Assembly (NCBI GenBank): GCA_937883885.1
Contig: CAKZXL010000112.1
Location: 1-11,597 of the forward strand
Direction: 5' to 3'
Length of the DNA stretch: 11,597 nucleotides
Origin: an uncultured Aquincola sp.
GTDB lineage: Bacteria > Pseudomonadota > Gammaproteobacteria > Burkholderiales > Burkholderiaceae
Part shown: in pieces, positions 8,821 to 11,597 of the stretch
Numbering within the stretch: the first letter of the stretch is position 1
Layout of the letters: each line of letters starts with the position of its first letter
Program-made: the position numbers and the translations under genes
Notes under the pieces: model-generated
The model's database searches: none
Told to the model about the DNA's origin: nothing
Seen by the model: the letters and a program-made list of their open reading frames with translations, nothing else

Positions 8821-8826
8821 AGGAGA
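8821..8826 (+). promoter_or_regulatory. Shine-Dalgarno of the helical alanine-rich protein
   Basis: AGGAGA lies 7 bases before the ATG at 8834 and settles that start. Confidence 0.7.
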
Positions 8827-8833
8827 CAAACAC

Positions 8834-9526
8834 ATGGCCAAGATGCCGTTCGACCAGGAAGCCCTGATCCAGACCCTTGCCGATGCCGGCGCCCAGCAGG
8901 GCGAGCAGGCCCGCAAGGCGGTGTACGACGCCACGCTCAAGGCCTTGCAGGGCCGTGAACTCACGCTGCAGAACATCCGCGCCACGCTCAAGGGCGTTGC
9001 CCAGGCGGTCAGTGCCGGCGCTGCCCGCAATGCCATGCCCGAGGTGGACGTGGAGCAGCTGCTGTCGCAGGCTGTCAGCGGCATGGACGATGCGCTGCTC
9101 AAGGCCGTGGACGCCAACCGCGTGGCCATGCAGCAGTTCATCGACCAGGGCGTCTCGCTGCAGGACAGCAGCATGAAAAAGGCCGTCGAGACGCTGGAGA
9201 AGCTCGAGGACACGATGTTCAAGGCCATCGCCAAGTCGGTGGACGGCGCCAGCGAGCAGATGGCCGCGCCCTGGGCGCAGGTGCTGGGCAAGCTGCAGGC
9301 GGGCGGCACCCACACCGGCACGCAGGCGGCGCAAACGCTGCAGGGCCTGACCGAGCAGATGCAGACCGCGATGCGCGACAGCCGCGCCGCCAGCGTCAAG
9401 GCCGCGCAGGCCTTTGCGCAGAACTATGCGGCCATGGTCAGCGGCGTGCTGATCGGCATGTCGGATGCGCTGAAGCAAAGCGCTGCCGCGGCACCGGCCG
9501 CAGCCAAGAAGACGCGGGCACGCTGA
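8834..9526 (+). CDS. Helical, alanine-rich protein of unknown function (phasin-like character)
   Basis: The product is 230 residues without signal peptide, cysteine or convincing membrane segment, so cytoplasmic. It is dominated by Ala, Gln, Lys, Glu and Leu in heptad-like patterns that suggest long amphipathic helices, for example KKAVETLEKLEDTMFKAIAK (115-134). There is a more hydrophobic segment at about 198-213 (YAAMVSGVLIGMSDAL), and a low-complexity basic tail rich in Ala, Pro, Lys and Arg from 216 to the end. The overall look resembles phasins and other helical surface-coating or scaffolding proteins, and I associate it with uncharacterised proteobacterial families of the DUF6781 kind. 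That assignment is from memory and uncertain. A strong ribosome site precedes the start. The gene is separated from its upstream neighbour by 85 bp with a hairpin, so it is probably its own unit. Confidence 0.8.
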   Translation: MAKMPFDQEALIQTLADAGAQQGEQARKAVYDATLKALQGRELTLQNIRATLKGVAQAVSAGAARNAMPEVDVEQLLSQAVSGMDDALLKAVDANRVAMQQFIDQGVSLQDSSMKKAVETLEKLEDTMFKAIAKSVDGASEQMAAPWAQVLGKLQAGGTHTGTQAAQTLQGLTEQMQTAMRDSRAASVKAAQAFAQNYAAMVSGVLIGMSDALKQSAAAAPAAAKKTRAR

Positions 9527-9563
9527 GCCAGGCCAGAACCGACAACAACAGGCCCGGAAACGA

Positions 9564-9597
9564 CGACGCCGCCGGCGCTGGGGCGCGGGCGGCGTCG
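9564..9597. terminator. Long GC hairpin between convergent genes, probable bidirectional terminator
   Basis: CGACGCCGCC (9564-9573) pairs perfectly with GGCGGCGTCG (9588-9597). Inside it GCGC (9575-9578) pairs with GCGC (9583-9586), leaving one G-G mismatch and a TGGG loop. It lies 37 bp after the rightward stop and 33 bp beyond the end of the leftward gene, ideal for ending both transcripts. No T-run follows on either strand, so termination may need Rho. Confidence 0.5.
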
Positions 9598-9608
9598 GTC
9601 GGCTGCAG

Positions 9609-9624
9609 GCGGCGCAAGCGCCGC
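9609..9624. repeat. Second GC hairpin next to the leftward gene stop
   Basis: GCGGCGC (9609-9615) and GCGCCGC (9618-9624) are perfect inverted arms separated by AA. The element is 6 bp from the stop of the Cys-rich gene on the minus strand. With the 9564-9597 hairpin it fills most of the 104-bp convergent gap, which otherwise holds nothing recognisable. Confidence 0.4.
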
Positions 9625-9630
9625 GGGCGG

Positions 9631-9942
9631 TCAGCCGTTGTTGTTGCCGGTCTCGGGCGTGGTGGTGTCGGCCGGCGTGGCTGCCGGCGCGGCGGTGGTG
9701 GCCGCGGCGTTGGGGGCGATGCCCGCCTCGGCTTCCTTGCACGAAGGCGCGCAGACGAACTGGGTCTTGCCGAGGAAGCGGCGCGACTTCAGCGAAGAGC
9801 GGGTGCGGTGCTTGCCGCACAGGAAACACGACATCGTGGCCGCGCTGAAAACGCCGGTGGAGGCGAACGGCGAGCCCGATGCCTTGCTGCGATAACGCAG
9901 CCCGTTGGCGTCGATGGTGGTCTTAACTGCGTCTTTGGCCAT
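9631..9942 (-). CDS. Small Cys-rich protein of unknown function, zinc-ribbon-like
   Basis: The product is 103 residues. An N-terminal part (MAKDAVKTTIDANGLRYRSK) leads into a Cys cluster with C39-F-L-C42 and C64-A-P-S-C68. The CxxC and CxxxC spacing could coordinate one metal ion. A basic patch (GKHRTRSSLKSRRFLGK) lies between them, so nucleic acid or ribosome contact is conceivable but not shown. From about 75 on the tail is a disordered Ala/Thr/Pro stretch ending in GNNNG. I recall similar short Cys proteins in Burkholderiales, all uncharacterised. I chose the ATG at 9942 because it starts a plausible conserved domain. The only upstream in-frame start seen is a TTG at 10059 with implausible sequence after it. 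No Shine-Dalgarno precedes 9942, and the leader there is pyrimidine-rich on the coding strand. Confidence 0.7.
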   Translation of the reverse strand: MAKDAVKTTIDANGLRYRSKASGSPFASTGVFSAATMSCFLCGKHRTRSSLKSRRFLGKTQFVCAPSCKEAEAGIAPNAAATTAAPAATPADTTTPETGNNNG

Positions 9943-10066
9943 GTGCTTGTAAGGGGGCGAGGAGGAACGGGGGGCCGGATCAGAGCCGTGAGGCCGAAGC
10001 GGGCGATTTCCAGGGCACCGCGGGTGACAAGAGGTGGCGGCTGGCGGACTGACTGACAAGAAATCA

Positions 10067-10079
10067 CCGGCCGGGCCGG
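10067..10079. repeat. GC palindrome in the divergent gap 9943-10214
   Basis: CCGGCC and GGCCGG flank a single central G. The 272-bp gap also contains a weaker inverted pair GCTTA (10145-10149) / TAAGC (10159-10163), between the minus-strand promoter candidate and the glycosyltransferase start. I see no small ORF or RNA gene in the gap. The palindrome would lie in the leader of the leftward transcript if the candidate promoter at 10100-10105 is real. Confidence 0.3.
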
Positions 10080-10099
10080 CAAGTCCTTTGGGAGTTGCA

Positions 10100-10108
10100 A
10101 TTATGCCA
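10100..10108 (-). promoter_or_regulatory. Candidate extended -10 promoter for the Cys-rich gene
   Basis: Read on the minus strand this is TGGCATAAT: the hexamer CATAAT (5/6 match to TATAAT) preceded by the TGn of an extended -10. An extended -10 can work without a good -35, and none is visible. Transcription would begin near 10093, giving a leader of about 150 nt before the ATG at 9942. Confidence 0.4.
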
Positions 10109-10201
10109 CGCGTGCTGATGACCCGCTGGCGACCGTCGCGGCGGGCTTAAGCCAGGCCTAAGCTGCCCTGCGCACACTGTCCGGCTGGATCAGCTCGCCC
10201 C

Positions 10202-10209
10202 GGAGGAGG
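10202..10209 (+). promoter_or_regulatory. Shine-Dalgarno of the glycosyltransferase
   Basis: GGAGGAGG lies 5 bases before the ATG at 10215. It favours this start over the in-frame ATG at 10311, which has no ribosome site but would remove a proline-rich leader. Confidence 0.65.
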
Positions 10210-10214
10210 CCACC

Positions 10215-11288
10215 ATGGAGCCTCTGCTGCACGTTCTCACCGCCCCCGGCCTGGATGCGTCGGCGGCCCCCGCCCGACCGGGCAACCCGCCCGTCGCCCC
10301 GGCCGAACGCATGGCGCCGCAACTGGGCCGATCACGTCCCGCGGTGCCTTCGGTGTCCTGCGTGGTGCCCTGCCACAACGAGGCCGAGAACCTGGCCGAG
10401 CTGCTGCCCCGCCTGATGGCCGCGCTGGGCCAGCTGTCGCCGCAATGGGAGATCGTGCTGGTGGACGATGGCAGCAGCGACGGCACCGCCGACCGCGCCG
10501 CTTCGTGGACGCTGGCCGGCCCGGTGCGGCTGGTGCAGCTGTCGCGCAACTTTGGCAAGGAAGCAGCGCTGACCGCCGGCATGCAGGCCGCGGGCGGCGA
10601 CATCGTCATCGCGATGGACGCCGACCTGCAGCACCCGGTGGCGATGCTGGAGACCTTCATGCGCCACTGGCGCGCCGGCGCCGACGTGGTGTATGCGGTG
10701 CGCCAGGGCCGCGACGACGAAACCTGGTTCAAGCGCCTGGGCGTGCGCGGCTTTTATGCGCTGATGAACGGCGCCAGCCGCTTCCAGGTGCCTGAAGGCG
10801 CGGGCGATTTCCGGCTGATGGACCGCGCCGTGGTGGACGCGCTGCTGGCGCTGCCCGAGCGCAAGCGCTTCCTCAAGGGGCTGTACGCCTGGGTGGGCTT
10901 CGAGGCGGTGGCCGTGCCCTACACGCCCGATGCACGCGCCCATGGCCGCAGCCACTTCAGCGCGCTGCGGCTGGCAGCGCTGGCGATGGATGGGCTCACC
11001 TCCTTCACCACCTGGCCGCTGCGGGCCGTGAGCCTGGCCGGCATGCTGCTGGCGTTGGCCGCCTTTGCCTATGGTGCGTTTCTCACCGGCAGCTACTTCG
11101 TCTATGGCCACCGGGTGAGCGGCTGGACCACCATCGTCGTGAGCCTGATGCTGTTCGCCGGCATCCAGCTGGTGTCGCTGGGCGTGGTGGGCGAGTACGT
11201 CGGCCGCGTGTACGAAGAAGTCAAGGCGCGGCCGCTGTACGTGGTCAAGCGCCGCCTGGGTCGCGGCCTGGAAGGCGACCCCCGATGA
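10215..11288 (+). CDS. Polyprenyl-phosphate glycosyltransferase, GT2 family (GtrB/ArnC-like)
   Basis: This enzyme transfers a sugar from a nucleotide donor to a polyprenyl phosphate carrier at the inner face of the cytoplasmic membrane. The 357 residues have a GT-A domain from about 45: SCVVPCHNEAENL (48-60), VDDGSSDGT (83-91), the fingerprint RNFGKEAALTAGM (111-123), and the metal-binding DAD in MDADLQHP (134-141). Two hydrophobic segments (about 269-292 and 304-327) give the two-helix C-terminal anchor of the DPM/GtrB/ArnC type, ending in YVGRVYEEVKARPLYVV. The Ala/Pro-rich first 44 residues are an extension beyond the usual start. The strong ribosome site supports it, but Met33 (10311) is an alternative. 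The stop overlaps the next start as ATGA. The pair implies one pathway in which this enzyme makes the lipid-linked sugar and its partner uses it. The sugar cannot be deduced. Confidence 0.88.
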   Translation: MEPLLHVLTAPGLDASAAPARPGNPPVAPAERMAPQLGRSRPAVPSVSCVVPCHNEAENLAELLPRLMAALGQLSPQWEIVLVDDGSSDGTADRAASWTLAGPVRLVQLSRNFGKEAALTAGMQAAGGDIVIAMDADLQHPVAMLETFMRHWRAGADVVYAVRQGRDDETWFKRLGVRGFYALMNGASRFQVPEGAGDFRLMDRAVVDALLALPERKRFLKGLYAWVGFEAVAVPYTPDARAHGRSHFSALRLAALAMDGLTSFTTWPLRAVSLAGMLLALAAFAYGAFLTGSYFVYGHRVSGWTTIVVSLMLFAGIQLVSLGVVGEYVGRVYEEVKARPLYVVKRRLGRGLEGDPR

Positions 11289-11597
11289 CCACTGCCCACA
11301 AACCGCTGCCCTCGGCCGGCGTGCGCGGCGCCGGCGCCGAGGTGGCCCTGGTGGCGGTGCTCACCTTCGCATGGCTGGTGGCCACCGCATGGTGCCGGCC
11401 GCTGATGCTGCCTGACGAGGGCCGCTACGTGGGCGTGGCCTGGGAAATGATGCGCTCGGGCGACTGGCTCACGCCCATGCTCAACGGCATGCCGTTCTTC
11501 CACAAGCCGCCGCTGTTCTATTGGGTGACTGCGGGCGCCATGTCGCTGCTGGGCCCGGGCGCCTGGTCGGCGCGCACGGCCTCGGTGCTGGGCGCCA
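11285..11597 (+). CDS. Partial ArnT-like membrane glycosyltransferase (N-terminal 104 codons)
   Basis: This is a multi-span membrane enzyme of the PMT/ArnT (GT39/GT83) type, cut off by the window end. After a short cytoplasmic start there is a first membrane helix (about 19-36). The periplasmic loop follows, with the catalytic-type acidic pair PDEGRY (Asp44, Glu45), then SGDWLTPMLNG and FFHKPPLFYW (71-80), all signatures of enzymes that take a sugar from an undecaprenyl-phosphate donor. In known ArnT the acceptor is lipid A and the sugar is aminoarabinose. Here neither is established, and other family members modify proteins or glycans. It overlaps the upstream GT2 gene by 4 bp and has no clear ribosome site of its own, so it is likely coupled to it. 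Confidence 0.85.
   Translation, partial: MTTAHKPLPSAGVRGAGAEVALVAVLTFAWLVATAWCRPLMLPDEGRYVGVAWEMMRSGDWLTPMLNGMPFFHKPPLFYWVTAGAMSLLGPGAWSARTASVLGA

Noticed and set aside
9638..10056. Plus-strand open frames opposite the Cys-rich gene
   Set aside because: They lack ribosome sites and motifs. The minus-strand frame has paired CxxC/CxxxC cysteines and a sensible domain.
10095..10123. Plus-strand promoter (TTGCAA as -35) for the glycosyltransferase
   Set aside because: No acceptable -10 lies at 16-18 bp. The AT-rich patch fits a minus-strand extended -10 better.

Overview
The window looks like chromosomal DNA from a high-GC betaproteobacterium, probably order Burkholderiales. The basis is GC-rich third codon positions, tightly packed genes, a TetR-type (not GntR-type) PaaR beside paaI-paaK, and a small CxxC protein of a kind I associate with that order. 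The species cannot be named from the sequence alone.

Left edge (1-306): the start of a leftward gene of unknown function, then a divergent control region. This region holds a TAAAAT -10-like box and a perfect 14-bp palindrome of TetR-operator type just in front of paaI.

Phenylacetate block (307-7582): seven rightward genes, probably one transcript. They are paaI (thioesterase), paaK (phenylacetate-CoA ligase), a TetR repressor (PaaR type), a periplasmic branched-chain-amino-acid-type binding protein, a LivH-type permease, a LivM-LivG permease-ATPase fusion in one polypeptide, and a LivF-type ATPase. Neighbouring genes are separated by 3-62 bp or overlap by 1-4 bp. The simplest reading is that the ABC transporter imports phenylacetate or a related aromatic acid, PaaK activates it to the CoA ester, PaaI recycles stalled CoA esters, and PaaR senses phenylacetyl-CoA and represses the unit through the palindrome. 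The transporter substrate is inferred. The ring-oxidising genes (paaABCDE, paaG, paaZ) are not in the window.

Middle (7627-9526): an FAD-dependent oxidoreductase of the L-2-hydroxyglutarate dehydrogenase-like family, then a separate gene for a helical, alanine-rich protein with a basic tail (unknown function, loosely phasin-like). A convergent 103-residue Cys-rich protein lies on the minus strand (9631-9942). Two GC hairpins occupy the 104 bp between these converging genes.

Right (10215-11597): a polyprenyl-phosphate glycosyltransferase (GT2, two C-terminal membrane segments) translationally coupled to an ArnT-like membrane glycosyltransferase that runs off the window. This is probably an envelope glycan or lipid A modification unit unrelated to the phenylacetate genes. 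I see no mobile element, CRISPR array, tRNA or rRNA, and no gene-free stretch longer than 300 bp.
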